Positions 1 to 7,843 of a DNA stretch of 13,848 nucleotides are shown one piece after another. Each line of letters begins with the position of its first letter. Position 1 is the stretch's first letter. This DNA is from an uncultured Atopobium sp. (lineage in GTDB: Bacteria; Actinomycetota; Coriobacteriia; Coriobacteriales; Atopobiaceae), in contig CAKARF010000020.1 in NCBI GenBank assembly GCA_916720465.1, positions 1 through 13,848 of the forward strand. The letters run 5' to 3'. The notes under the pieces are model-generated. The model saw nothing but the letters and a program-made list of their open reading frames with translations, did no database searches and had not been told where the DNA came from. A program made the position numbers and the translations under genes.

Positions 1-1111
1 AAGAGATGGTAGTTTGAGCAGCCGAATATCGAGCAGCGTTTTGAACGATAATGCGGATGGACTGTTTAATCATGGCGGCATCGGCAAGTACCTGATAGCG
101 GTTGTCCGTCAGCGCACTCTGATTAAACTTAAGGGTATAGCGATGGCTGGAATCAATCATCTCTGATTCTTCGCAGACCTCAGACGTAATCCGTGCAAGG
201 TTAAACTGGGTCTTGGTAAGGGTGTTTCTTCCGGCATCACCGCGTGCTAAAAAGAGGAGCTGCTCAACTAAGTCATGCATATGCTCACTCTCTGATTTGA
301 GGGCGGCAATAGACTCATCAAGTACGGCCTCGTCTGTTTTGCCCCAGCGATCAAGCATGTCAGTATAACCTCGGATAACAGCTATAGGCGTACGAAGCTC
401 GTGACTAGCATCGTTGACAAAGCGCATCTGTTGCAATTTTGCTTCTTGCATACGTTGAAGCAGTTTATTCAAGGCAATCTCAATACTTGCTAGGTCTTGG
501 TCACCCGTTTGAATCTTTGGAGCATTAATATTAGCTTCTTCGATAGCTTGCTCAAGACTTCTGATTTTCTCGCCTTTTACCAGAGTGTCGTTTGTTATGG
601 AATCAGTGGAAAGTGCATCAACGTTAACGAGTTGATCAGCTTCAAGCGCAAGTGTATTAAGGGGCTGAAGAGCTCTTCTGACGCGACGCATATCACCGAA
701 GAATGATAAAAGATCAATAGTTTCCCAGATAAGAATTGCAATATACAGGGGCCAGAAACGGGCTAAGTCTACACCTAAATCAAATATTTTGGCGCCAAAG
801 GTGGGGCCGTGAACAAGATACTTAAGGCTTGGGAGTCCGTGTAAAAAAGTAAAACCGATAAATGAAATGGAATGAGTCTCGGTAGGAAAAAATCCCAGGT
901 AGAAAGTGCCCTGTGGAACATGCTGGTTATACGTATAAATAAAGACCAGCGCAATAATCACCAGCAAAAAGAGATTAAAGCCAACGTAGTTCATCAGTTT
1001 ACGCCACCAGAATCCCCAGGTAATAACTCCAGCAGTTGAGGAATCAGAGGGAGTAAAGAAAGGTTTTTTATGCCCTTGAGAGGTTGACTGACTATACTTC
1101 TCTGATGACAT
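1..1111 (-). CDS. Sensor histidine kinase of a two-component system (partial, C-terminus cut by window edge)
   Basis: A continuous open frame of 370 codons runs from an ATG at 1111 to base 1 without a stop. It is membrane-bound and would phosphorylate the response regulator encoded just upstream. Residues about 41-60 form a first membrane segment, about 61-117 an extracytoplasmic loop, and about 118-138 a second membrane segment. A HAMP-like/linker stretch with a coiled look follows to about 225. The HisKA H-box reads ASHELRTP with phospho-acceptor His237. An N-box (VQNAARYS, Asn358) opens the ATPase domain. The G-boxes lie beyond the edge. The start overlaps the response regulator by 20 bp in another frame, which suggests translational coupling; an internal Met40 just before the first membrane segment is an alternative start. 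The stimulus cannot be told from the sequence. Confidence 0.93.
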   Translation of the reverse strand, partial: MSSEKYSQSTSQGHKKPFFTPSDSSTAGVITWGFWWRKLMNYVGFNLFLLVIIALVFIYTYNQHVPQGTFYLGFFPTETHSISFIGFTFLHGLPSLKYLVHGPTFGAKIFDLGVDLARFWPLYIAILIWETIDLLSFFGDMRRVRRALQPLNTLALEADQLVNVDALSTDSITNDTLVKGEKIRSLEQAIEEANINAPKIQTGDQDLASIEIALNKLLQRMQEAKLQQMRFVNDASHELRTPIAVIRGYTDMLDRWGKTDEAVLDESIAALKSESEHMHDLVEQLLFLARGDAGRNTLTKTQFNLARITSEVCEESEMIDSSHRYTLKFNQSALTDNRYQVLADAAMIKQSIRIIVQNAARYSAAQTTIS

Positions 1112-1796
1112 ATCCGACTCCACGAACGGTAGTAATCAGCTTGATGTTGTAGCGATCGTCAATTTTTGCACGTAGATGAGCTATATGGACATCAACGTTG
1201 TTTGTTTCTCCAGCAAACTCATATCCGAGAGCCTCAGATGCAATACGCTCACGACTCATAACAACACCTGCGTGTTCCATGAGCATACGAAGCACTTCAA
1301 ATTCTTTAGTTGTCAGTTCAATCGAATCGTTATTGACGCACACTTCTCTGCGATCAACATCAAGCAAAACGCCCTTGATGGTAAAAGTGTTTGTGGCTGA
1401 AGTATGAGGAATTGCCGCAGAACTTGGTCTATCTGCCTCGTGATGCTTGAGGGCTACTCGAATGCGGGCGAGAAGTTCCTCTATTGCAAAAGGCTTGGTG
1501 AGGTAGTCATCTGCACCTGCATCGAGACCTGCTACTTTATCCATAACCGAATCACGAGCAGTGAGCATGATAGTTGGTGTGTTTTTCTCGCGACGAATCC
1601 TTCTAAGAACTTCTAGACCATTAAGCTGGGGAAGAAGCACATCAAGCAAGATAAGATCATAGTCATTTGCCAGAGCTTTTTCAGCTCCGGTTCTTCCGTC
1701 AAGAGCTTTGTCTACCTCATAGCCCTCATGTTTAAGCTCGAGTTCTATAAAGCGTGCAATTTTTTCTTCGTCTTCAACGATAAGAACCTTAATCAT
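1092..1796 (-). CDS. OmpR/PhoB-family response regulator
   Basis: This 234-residue protein is a full-length two-component response regulator that would bind DNA when phosphorylated by the adjacent kinase. The receiver domain (1-115) has the acidic pocket E8/D9, phospho-acceptor Asp52 in LLDVLLP, the switch Thr79 and Lys101 in the LTKPF motif. A roughly 25-residue polar linker leads to a C-terminal winged-helix (about 140-234) that ends in the typical TVRGVGYVI turn. The receiver resembles ArlR-type regulators, but orthology cannot be fixed from sequence reading alone. An AGGCGAG ribosome binding site precedes the ATG. It lies 53 bp downstream of the DUF4342 gene and overlaps the kinase gene, so the three are probably one transcript. 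Target promoters are unknown. Confidence 0.95.
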   Translation of the reverse strand: MIKVLIVEDEEKIARFIELELKHEGYEVDKALDGRTGAEKALANDYDLILLDVLLPQLNGLEVLRRIRREKNTPTIMLTARDSVMDKVAGLDAGADDYLTKPFAIEELLARIRVALKHHEADRPSSAAIPHTSATNTFTIKGVLLDVDRREVCVNNDSIELTTKEFEVLRMLMEHAGVVMSRERIASEALGYEFAGETNNVDVHIAHLRAKIDDRYNIKLITTVRGVGYVIREV

Positions 1797-1849
1797 TTTC
1801 TCGCCTAAATATCGAAGTTTTCTACTTTAGGTTTGGGATCAATTGCAAT

Positions 1850-2392
1850 TTACTTTTTGTCGATGACGTCTTTTTTGATGGAACCCGCTGCATCTGCAGC
1901 CTTATCCATAGCTTCGTTTACATCAACAACAATAGGATAAGCTCCCTGAATGTGATAGCGCATCTCAAAGAAGAGGCCAATGATGAGCAGCCAGAATGTA
2001 GCACCCCAGAGGAATAGACCAACAATTGGAATAATCACTGGCATGGCCATAAACTGTTCGCCGCGACGAGTAACAATAAATTTTGCCTCAACGCTTTTAC
2101 TAAACAACTCTTTGCACTTCTCCCAAAGAGAGGACATGTTCTCTGAGAAATCAGACTTCTTACTTGATTCTTGGTAGGCAATTTGAGCTGCTTCCATTTC
2201 TGGAGAAACGTCTGACTGTGCAGCAGACTCAGTAGTATAGCTTGCTGACTGCTTAGTAGACTTACCCTGCTTCTCAAGCCAAATAATTGCATCAAGAACA
2301 TTGTCATCACAAGCGTCAAGTGCTGCCTTTGCGTCCTCGTAGCTTACACCGCACTTCTCGCGAATTACTTCAACCTTTTCGAGCTTTTCCAT
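1850..2392 (-). CDS. UBA/TS-N-like domain plus DUF4342 membrane protein
   Basis: This 180-residue protein has an N-terminal UBA/TS-N-like three-helix unit (about 5-42, with the CGVSYEDAKAALDACDDNV pattern seen at the N-terminus of elongation factor Ts). A Ser/Gln/Glu-rich linker follows (about 45-90). A DUF4342-like segment has a single strongly hydrophobic stretch (about 117-142), and the tail is charged and lysine-rich. DUF4342 proteins with an N-terminal UBA-like domain are known from Firmicutes and Actinobacteria, but no function is established. The start is well supported by AAAGGAAG about 7 nt before the ATG. It is the first gene of a probable operon with the two-component system, so it may be a membrane accessory or a target of that system; this is inference. 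Confidence 0.85.
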   Translation of the reverse strand: MEKLEKVEVIREKCGVSYEDAKAALDACDDNVLDAIIWLEKQGKSTKQSASYTTESAAQSDVSPEMEAAQIAYQESSKKSDFSENMSSLWEKCKELFSKSVEAKFIVTRRGEQFMAMPVIIPIVGLFLWGATFWLLIIGLFFEMRYHIQGAYPIVVDVNEAMDKAADAAGSIKKDVIDKK

Positions 2393-2563
2393 GATCAGCT
2401 TCCTTTCGAGATGTTAAAGACGCCTCTCGTCTTCGTGATACATGGTCTCTTATAAAGATTAACCAATTATTGAGGTTAGATTAAGCTTTCATAAGTATTT
2501 TAATGGGATTATTTGTAAGCACTCACGTTCAGATAGCGCGTTTACCATTTACCGATTACTTAT

Positions 2564-2579
2564 AAAACAAGCTTGTTTT
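2564..2579. repeat. Perfect 16-bp palindrome, candidate operator
   Basis: AAAACAAGCTTGTTTT reads identically on both strands and sits in the divergent intergenic region, overlapping a TATAAA sequence at 2561-2566. It is too tight to fold as a terminator (no loop), so a dimeric repressor site is the better reading. No regulator gene is adjacent apart from the response regulator. Confidence 0.55.
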
Positions 2580-2626
2580 GGCAGTTCAGCAGTTTGAAAC
2601 TAGTAAATAGTTATATACGACTAACT

Positions 2627-2659
2627 TTTGACAGTTGAAGCTTTATATCTTCTGTCAAA
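2627..2659. repeat. Spaced inverted repeat upstream of the ABC transporter genes
   Basis: Arms TTTGACAG (2627-2634) and CTGTCAAA (2652-2659) are perfect 8-bp inverted copies separated by 17 bp. The left arm contains TTGACA, identical to a consensus -35 box, but no matching -10 lies at 16-18 bp. The element could be a two-half-site operator about 50 bp upstream of the first ABC gene, or a weak stem in its leader. Confidence 0.5.
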
Positions 2660-2698
2660 GCCAGCCTGAATAACAGACAGTACATGTGAGTTTGTGGC

Positions 2699-2704
2699 AG
2701 GAGG
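2699..2704 (+). promoter_or_regulatory. Shine-Dalgarno AGGAGG that decides the ABC1 start
   Basis: AGGAGG lies 10 nt before ATG 2715 and 4 nt before ATG 2709, and inside the frame that begins at GTG 2694. A GTG start at 2694 would place the ribosome binding site within the coding region, so it is disfavoured. ATG 2715 is preferred and ATG 2709 remains possible. Confidence 0.65.
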
Positions 2705-2714
2705 CGGTATGGGC

Positions 2715-4514
2715 ATGACAAAACGTCAGAACCAAAGTATTCAAGCTACTGAGTCCAACCAAAATACAAAACAGGATCCTCAGCAATCTGAAATAAATCC
2801 TGTGACCGTGCTGCTTGAGTGGTCAGATAGAAAAGGCATGTATGCACTCTCTGTCATTCTTGCCATTATTGGTGTTTTTGGCGGCATGGTGCCCTATGTT
2901 GCCGCAGGTAACATGGTGGTTGGCATCTTTAATGGAATTAAAGAATGGCCGTTTTATCTGCATTGGGGGCTTATAGCAGGCCTCAGCTATTTGATAAAGA
3001 TTATCTTCCATCATCTCTCAACGATTGTTTCTCATAAGGCAACCTTTGCGACAATTGCAAATATGCGTACCCGAGTGGCAAAGAAACTGACAACTATCCC
3101 AATGGGATATGTACTTGATACACCCTCGGGCTCTCTCAAACGTCTTCTTGTCGAGAAAATCGATAGCATTGAAACCACACTTGCTCATGCAGTCCCCGAG
3201 CTTACTTCAAACCTTACTGCTGCATTTGCTGTCTTTGTCTATCTGATTGTTTTGGATTGGCGTCTTGCTCTTGCTGCGTTGCTTACCATTGTTGTAGGAC
3301 TTGCGTGTTTATCAGGCATGATGAAAGACTATGAGTACTGGTATCAGAATACTATCGTAACCGGCAAAGAGATGAATAACGCCTCAGTTGAGTACGTGTC
3401 AGGAATTGAGGTAATTAAAGCTTTTGGACAGTCGGCAAGTTCTTACGAGAAGTTCTCTAAGGCTGTTTACGCCTCTGCCCATGCCTTTATTGACTGGATG
3501 AGCCACTGTCAAATCTGGCAGGATGCCATGCTGTCGATTGCTCCAGCAACACTCGTAACCGTATTGCCTTTGGGATGCCTGTTTGTACTCCAGGGGAGTC
3601 TTTCTCCTTCTACGTTTGTCATGTGCGCAGTGCTTTCTCTAGGTATTTTCCAGCCACTCTTTGAAGCAATGAGCTTTATGGATTCTCTTGCACAGGTTGG
3701 CTCTGTAGTTAAAGAAATTTCTGAGGTCTTAAATTACCCTGATCAGGTGAGAGCTGATGTCCCTTGTACGCTTGAGGGTACAGAAATTAAGCTGAGCGAT
3801 GTCCGTTTCTCCTACGGAAGCAATGAAGTGATTCACGGGATTACTTTAGACATTGAGCCAGGACAAGTTACAGCTCTTGTTGGTCCAAGTGGATCTGGTA
3901 AATCAACGGTTGCTCGGCTTATCGCGGGGTTCTGGGATCCAAATGAAGGATCTGTTTCTATTGGAGGACAAGATATTTGCTCCTGCACTCCATCTCAACT
4001 TGCAAACCTTGTAGCTTATGTTGACCAAGATAGTTACCTTTTTGATGAAACCATTATGGAAAATATCAGAATGGGCAAAAAAGATGCCACCGATGATGAG
4101 GTTATTGCCTGCGCAAAAGCCTCTGGCTGCCACAACTTTATCCAATCACTTCCTCACGGCTATCAAACGGTTGTAGGAGGCTCAGGTGGGCACCTTTCTG
4201 GCGGAGAACGCCAGCGTGTAGCAATTGCACGAGCTATGCTCAAAAACGCGCCGATCATCATGCTTGATGAGGCAACAGCTTACGCAGATCCAGAGTCTGA
4301 AGCAGAGGTTGAATCTGCAGTTGCAAAACTGGTAGCTGGCAAAACACTGGTGGTTATCGCTCATCGTCTTTCTACCGTACAAAATGCCGACAAAATTGTT
4401 GTTGTTAATGATGGCTCTATTGAAGCTGAGGGTACGCATGATCAGCTTATGGAGACATGCCCGCTCTATGCAACCATGTATCGCGCTCACATTGGCGCAC
4501 TCGACGAGGCTTAA
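2715..4514 (+). CDS. ABC transporter half-subunit 1 (fused membrane domain and ATPase)
   Basis: This 599-residue half-transporter has six-helix exporter-fold membrane segments (about 43-315) followed by an ATP-binding domain. Visible motifs are Walker A GPSGSGKST (390-398), Q-loop Gln438, signature LSGGE (494-498), Walker B IIMLDE (514-519) and the switch His550. The motif DEATAYADPE after Walker B and the 'GFWDP' after Walker A resemble the YbtP/YbtQ and IrtA/IrtB group, which have an exporter fold but import iron-siderophores. A peptide, lipid or drug exporter is the main alternative. The Gln/Asn-rich N-terminal 30 residues are not membrane or signal sequence. Its stop codon overlaps the ribosome binding site of the next gene, so the two are translationally coupled and probably form a heterodimer. 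Confidence 0.9.
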   Translation: MTKRQNQSIQATESNQNTKQDPQQSEINPVTVLLEWSDRKGMYALSVILAIIGVFGGMVPYVAAGNMVVGIFNGIKEWPFYLHWGLIAGLSYLIKIIFHHLSTIVSHKATFATIANMRTRVAKKLTTIPMGYVLDTPSGSLKRLLVEKIDSIETTLAHAVPELTSNLTAAFAVFVYLIVLDWRLALAALLTIVVGLACLSGMMKDYEYWYQNTIVTGKEMNNASVEYVSGIEVIKAFGQSASSYEKFSKAVYASAHAFIDWMSHCQIWQDAMLSIAPATLVTVLPLGCLFVLQGSLSPSTFVMCAVLSLGIFQPLFEAMSFMDSLAQVGSVVKEISEVLNYPDQVRADVPCTLEGTEIKLSDVRFSYGSNEVIHGITLDIEPGQVTALVGPSGSGKSTVARLIAGFWDPNEGSVSIGGQDICSCTPSQLANLVAYVDQDSYLFDETIMENIRMGKKDATDDEVIACAKASGCHNFIQSLPHGYQTVVGGSGGHLSGGERQRVAIARAMLKNAPIIMLDEATAYADPESEAEVESAVAKLVAGKTLVVIAHRLSTVQNADKIVVVNDGSIEAEGTHDQLMETCPLYATMYRAHIGALDEA

Positions 4515-4521
4515 GGAGGGG
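4513..4521 (+). promoter_or_regulatory. Ribosome binding site of ABC2 overlapping the ABC1 stop codon
   Basis: AAGGAGGGG begins inside the TAA stop of the upstream gene and lies 7 nt before ATG 4529. This fixes the ABC2 start at 4529 instead of the in-frame ATG at 4457, which would lie deep inside ABC1 and add 24 residues unlike any ABC N-terminus. Confidence 0.85.
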
Positions 4522-4528
4522 AGTAGCA

Positions 4529-6262
4529 ATGTTATCTGTCTTAAAAATGTACTTCCAATTTGGAAGTTCTTATCGCCAGAAACTCCACAAGGGCCTTTTC
4601 TTTACCATTCTTGGTTGCCTTTTTGAAGGAGTACAAATAACAGCGCTTTGGATTGTTTTTACTGCTCTTACTACGGATATGCTCTCAACTCAGACAATAG
4701 TTTCTGCACTGGGAGTCATGCTTTTGAGCATTATAGGAGCGTTCATTTGCGCTCATTTTAAGAGTGAGAATTTCTGTGATGCTAATTTTAGTATGGCTGG
4801 CGCTAAGCGTGCGGAAATTGGAGATACCCTGCGCCGTCTGCCCATGGGTTACTTTAACGAGAATAGCCTTGGAGAAGTAACAGCTGTTATGACCAACCAG
4901 CTGGATGTAATGCAAAATCTTGGTGGCTTGCTCTATATGATGGTTTTTGGTGGTTTGGCCTTAACAGCAATTATTGTTGTGTTCTTGTTTGTATTTTGTT
5001 GGCAATTAGGCCTTATAACTGCAGCTACATTTGCTCTTTTCTGCATAACTATGGAGCTCTTGCAGGTCTATGTGCGTAATACATCAGATGATTATGTAAC
5101 CGCAAATACTACTTTGATTAGCTCCGTCCTTGAGTATGTTCGTGGTATTAGCGTGGTAAGGGCATTTTCCCTTATTGATGATGCTGAGGGGAAGTACACC
5201 AAAGCAGTTGATGATTGCCGAGTCCAAGCGCTCAAACTTGAGTTTAAGGCACTTCGTTTCTCAGTTTTGCAGATGGTTATCTCTAAGGCCACTAGCATTA
5301 TTATGTGCCTGGTATCAGTTGGTCTATGGCTATCTGGAACACTTGATACAGCTACGTGCTTAACTGTAGTTGTTATGTCGTTTATGTTGTTTAGCCGTCT
5401 TGAATCCGCTGGTCGTTTCTCAACTATTCTGCGTAACATTGAAATCGCAATGGAGCAAACAAACGCCATTCTCGCCACTCCTGCAATGGAAGAGGGAGAA
5501 GGTCTGGAGAAAGCGGATTCTTGCGACATAGAGCTTTCTCATGTTTCGTTTGGCTACGATGACAGGCAAATTCTTGACGATGTGAGCCTCTCGATTCCTG
5601 CAGGTACTTCTTGTGCCATTGTAGGTCCAAGTGGTTCGGGCAAGACAACGCTTGTTCGTTTGATCGAACGCTTCTGGGATGTAAATACAGGCCAGGTTAC
5701 GCTTGGTGGACGCGATGTACGTGACTATAAGGTTGACGCTCTGCTCCAGAACTTCTCTACTGTTTTCCAGGGAGTCTTCCTGTTTGATGACACTATCGAG
5801 AACAACATCAAGTTTGGTAATCCAGATGCAACTCATGAGCAAGTAGTTGACGCGGCTCGGCGTGCTTGCTGCGAAGAGTTTATCCAGGCATTACCTGACG
5901 GATACGAAACGCGCTTAGGTGAAGGCGGCTCAATGCTTTCTGGTGGCGAGCGCCAGCGTCTTTCTATTGCGCGCGCTATCTTAAAAGATGCACCAATCGT
6001 AGTACTTGATGAGGCAACAGCTAATGTTGATCCAGAAAACGAGCTTGAACTTCAGCGCGCAATCGCAGAACTCACCAAGTCTAAGACCGTCATTATGATT
6101 GCTCATCGCTTAAAAACGGTGCGCAATGCAAATCAGATACTTGTGTTAGATAAGGGCCGTATTGTGCAAAGAGGCACTCATGAATTTTTGATGGCAGAAG
6201 GCGGTATCTACGCTGATTTTGTTAACATGCGCGAGAAAACCGTCGGCTGGAAAATTGCCTAA
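4529..6262 (+). CDS. ABC transporter half-subunit 2 (fused membrane domain and ATPase)
   Basis: This 577-residue partner of ABC1 has an N-terminal exporter-fold membrane domain (about 20-300). Its ATPase has Walker A GPSGSGKTT (366-374), Q-loop Gln414, signature LSGGE (470-474), Walker B IVVLDE (490-495) and switch His526. All catalytic motifs are intact in both subunits, so neither nucleotide site looks degenerate, unlike many heterodimeric drug exporters. As in subunit 1, the Walker B continuation (DEATANVDPENE) and RFWDV after Walker A fit the YbtPQ/IrtAB-like group. No siderophore synthesis, substrate-binding protein or ECF S-component gene is in the window to confirm substrate. The ABC pair has no strong plus-strand terminator; the hairpin downstream lacks a T-tract in this direction. 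Confidence 0.9.
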   Translation: MLSVLKMYFQFGSSYRQKLHKGLFFTILGCLFEGVQITALWIVFTALTTDMLSTQTIVSALGVMLLSIIGAFICAHFKSENFCDANFSMAGAKRAEIGDTLRRLPMGYFNENSLGEVTAVMTNQLDVMQNLGGLLYMMVFGGLALTAIIVVFLFVFCWQLGLITAATFALFCITMELLQVYVRNTSDDYVTANTTLISSVLEYVRGISVVRAFSLIDDAEGKYTKAVDDCRVQALKLEFKALRFSVLQMVISKATSIIMCLVSVGLWLSGTLDTATCLTVVVMSFMLFSRLESAGRFSTILRNIEIAMEQTNAILATPAMEEGEGLEKADSCDIELSHVSFGYDDRQILDDVSLSIPAGTSCAIVGPSGSGKTTLVRLIERFWDVNTGQVTLGGRDVRDYKVDALLQNFSTVFQGVFLFDDTIENNIKFGNPDATHEQVVDAARRACCEEFIQALPDGYETRLGEGGSMLSGGERQRLSIARAILKDAPIVVLDEATANVDPENELELQRAIAELTKSKTVIMIAHRLKTVRNANQILVLDKGRIVQRGTHEFLMAEGGIYADFVNMREKTVGWKIA

Positions 6263-6278
6263 CTACTGGCAAGACGTT

Positions 6279-6308
6279 AAAAATATCCCACGTAAAAATA
6301 TCCCACGT
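6279..6308. repeat. Two tandem copies of a 15-bp unit
   Basis: AAAAATATCCCACGT is repeated exactly, head to tail (6279-6293 and 6294-6308), and a third partial copy (A-run plus TATG) leads into the terminator hairpin. On the minus strand each unit gives another T5 run just downstream of the pyk terminator. It is probably a slippage duplication between converging genes. Confidence 0.85.
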
Positions 6309-6345
6309 AAAAAATATGCACCCAAGCTTGTGCTTGGGTGCATAT
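6309..6345 (-). terminator. pyk: Rho-independent terminator of the ldhA-pyk unit
   Basis: A perfect stem of 12-14 bp (arms 6314-6327 and 6332-6345, core ATGCACCCAAGC) closes a 4-nt loop. Read on the minus strand it is followed by a TATTTTTT tract, 22 bp after the pyk stop. On the plus strand no T-run follows, so it should terminate pyk and not the converging ABC genes. Confidence 0.9.
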
Positions 6346-6367
6346 AACGTTAAAGCTGAAATGCGGT

Positions 6368-7810
6368 TTACTGAACCTGGCAAATCATAGCAACATTAGT
6401 TGAAGTGGTGTAGTCACCAAGACGTGGGCTGGTATGAGGATCGCCAGCAGTCAGAACAACAATGTCGCCGGTCTCAACGACGCCAACTTCCTTTGCAACG
6501 TTCAGAGCGTTGTACATGGTGTTAGAAAGTGTGCCCTGCTCAGAGGTCTTGAATGCATAGACGCCCCAATAGAAGCAAGTGCGACGAACTGCCTCATCGG
6601 ATGGAGACATTGCATACAGAGGACGCTTTGGACGGAAGTTAGAAACAAGGCGAGCGGTACGGCCAGAGTGTGTTGGGCAGATGATGCACTTAGCGTCAAC
6701 ACGGATTGCCATATCAACTGCAGCAAAGCCAGTAGCGCCGTTGACGTTCTTAAGGCCCTCACGCTGGTGATAGACATCCTTGACTGGCAGGTACTTCTCG
6801 GTCTCCTTGCAGATGGAAGCCATAGTCTTTACTGCCTCAACAGGGTACTTACCAGCTGCGGACTCACCAGAAAGCATGACGCAGTCGGTACCGTCGTAGA
6901 TTGCGTTAGCAACGTCGGTAACCTCTGCGCGGGTTGGGCGAGGGTTGCGAATCATAGAGTCAAGCATCTGAGTTGCGGTAATAACAGGCTTGTAAGCGTC
7001 GTTGCACTTCTTGATGACAGTCTTCTGAATGTGAGGAACCTCAGCTGCAGGAACCTCAACGCCAAGGTCACCACGGGCAACCATGATGCCGTTAGAAGCT
7101 GCAAGAATCTCGTCGAAGTTCTTTACGCCAAGAGCGGACTCAATCTTAGGGAAGATCTGTACGTTAGGGGTGCCCATCTCACGGCAGATGTTACGAATCT
7201 CCTCAACTGCAGCGCCATCACGAATGAAGGAGGCAGCAATTGCGTCAATACCAAGCTCGCAACCAAACATGATGTCTGCGCGGTCCTGCTCAGTGACGGA
7301 AGGAAGGCCAATGTTGACGTTAGGAACGTTTACGCCCTTCTTCTCGCCAAGCTCACCGCCGTTGATAATCTTGCAGTGCATGTCAGTGCCCTCAACGTGA
7401 TCAACCTCGAGGCCAATGAGACCGTCATCAATAAGGATGATTGAGCCCTTCTTGACCTCTTTTGGAAGATTCTTGTAGTCAAGTGAGAAGCGCTGAGCAT
7501 TGCCGATGACGTCATCATCAGTGGTGACAATAACGGACTCACCAGTAGTAAGGGTGACCTTTTTACCATCCTCGAGAAGACCAGTGCGGACCTCAGGACC
7601 CTTTGTATCAAGCATTATTGCAATAGGAATACCAAGCTCATCAGAGATGGAGCGGACGCGACCAATCATAGTGCGGTGATACTCATGGCTGCCGTGCGAG
7701 AAGTTAAAACGAGCAACGTTCATGCCAGCAAGAATGAGCTCACGAAGGACCTCATCACTTTCTGTAGCAGGACCCATAGTACATACGATCTTGGTCTTTT
7801 TGCGAGCCAT
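6368..7810 (-). CDS. pyk: Pyruvate kinase
   Basis: It converts phosphoenolpyruvate and ADP to pyruvate and ATP in the cytoplasm. The 480-residue form (start at 7810) shows ARFNFSHG near the N-terminus (Arg34, Asn36, Ser38), LDTKGPEVRTG (67-77), the active-site PKIES with Lys222 and metal ligand Glu224, ARGDLG with metal ligand Asp248, and the substrate loop TATQMLDSM (278-286). The C-terminal allosteric domain (about 355-480) is present. The extra PEP-utiliser tail found in Bacillus enzymes is absent. The frame opens 10 codons earlier at 7840, but AAGGAGA directly before 7810 and the family's MARKKTKIV-like N-terminus favour 7810. It lies 79 bp downstream of ldhA with no terminator between, so co-transcription is likely; its own promoter in the gap cannot be excluded. 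Confidence 0.96.
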   Translation of the reverse strand: MARKKTKIVCTMGPATESDEVLRELILAGMNVARFNFSHGSHEYHRTMIGRVRSISDELGIPIAIMLDTKGPEVRTGLLEDGKKVTLTTGESVIVTTDDDVIGNAQRFSLDYKNLPKEVKKGSIILIDDGLIGLEVDHVEGTDMHCKIINGGELGEKKGVNVPNVNIGLPSVTEQDRADIMFGCELGIDAIAASFIRDGAAVEEIRNICREMGTPNVQIFPKIESALGVKNFDEILAASNGIMVARGDLGVEVPAAEVPHIQKTVIKKCNDAYKPVITATQMLDSMIRNPRPTRAEVTDVANAIYDGTDCVMLSGESAAGKYPVEAVKTMASICKETEKYLPVKDVYHQREGLKNVNGATGFAAVDMAIRVDAKCIICPTHSGRTARLVSNFRPKRPLYAMSPSDEAVRRTCFYWGVYAFKTSEQGTLSNTMYNALNVAKEVGVVETGDIVVLTAGDPHTSPRLGDYTTSTNVAMICQVQ

Positions 7811-7843
7811 ATCTCTCCTTTTCATAGGAATTGAAATCACATT

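Larger units (their letters stand above)
2393..2714. promoter_or_regulatory. Divergent intergenic region between the DUF4342/two-component run and the ABC transporter pair
   Basis: This 320-bp AT-rich region holds no credible gene. It must carry promoters for both directions, but I see no pair of boxes close to consensus at a good spacing. TATAAA at 2561-2566 (plus) is a possible -10 without a clear -35. It contains a perfect 16-bp palindrome and a spaced inverted repeat (listed separately). A 19-bp stretch at 2471-2489 matches the DtxR/IdeR iron-box consensus at 13 of 19 positions by my count, which is weak. Confidence 0.5.

Noticed and set aside
1799..1831. Inverted repeat CCTAAA/TTTAGG before the response regulator gene
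   Set aside because: Six-bp arms in an AT-rich 53-bp gap are expected by chance fairly often, and there is no T-tract. It could weakly cover the ribosome binding site, but nothing supports a role.
2694..2714. GTG start at 2694 for the first ABC gene
   Set aside because: The only ribosome binding site (AGGAGG at 2699-2704) would fall inside the coding region; the ATGs downstream of it are better placed.
4518..4527. GGGGAGTAGC, identical to the hallmark box of the yybP-ykoY Mn2+ riboswitch
   Set aside because: It is formed by the ABC2 ribosome binding site and spacer, only a few bases before its start codon and after the ABC1 stop. None of the other helices or the CCUUUCC partner box are present.
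6434..7444. Long plus-strand open frame (336 codons) antisense to pyk
   Set aside because: It lies wholly within the well-conserved pyruvate kinase gene, has no ribosome binding site, and its composition (Asn, Cys, Leu, Val rich without domains) is that of a reverse-complement shadow.
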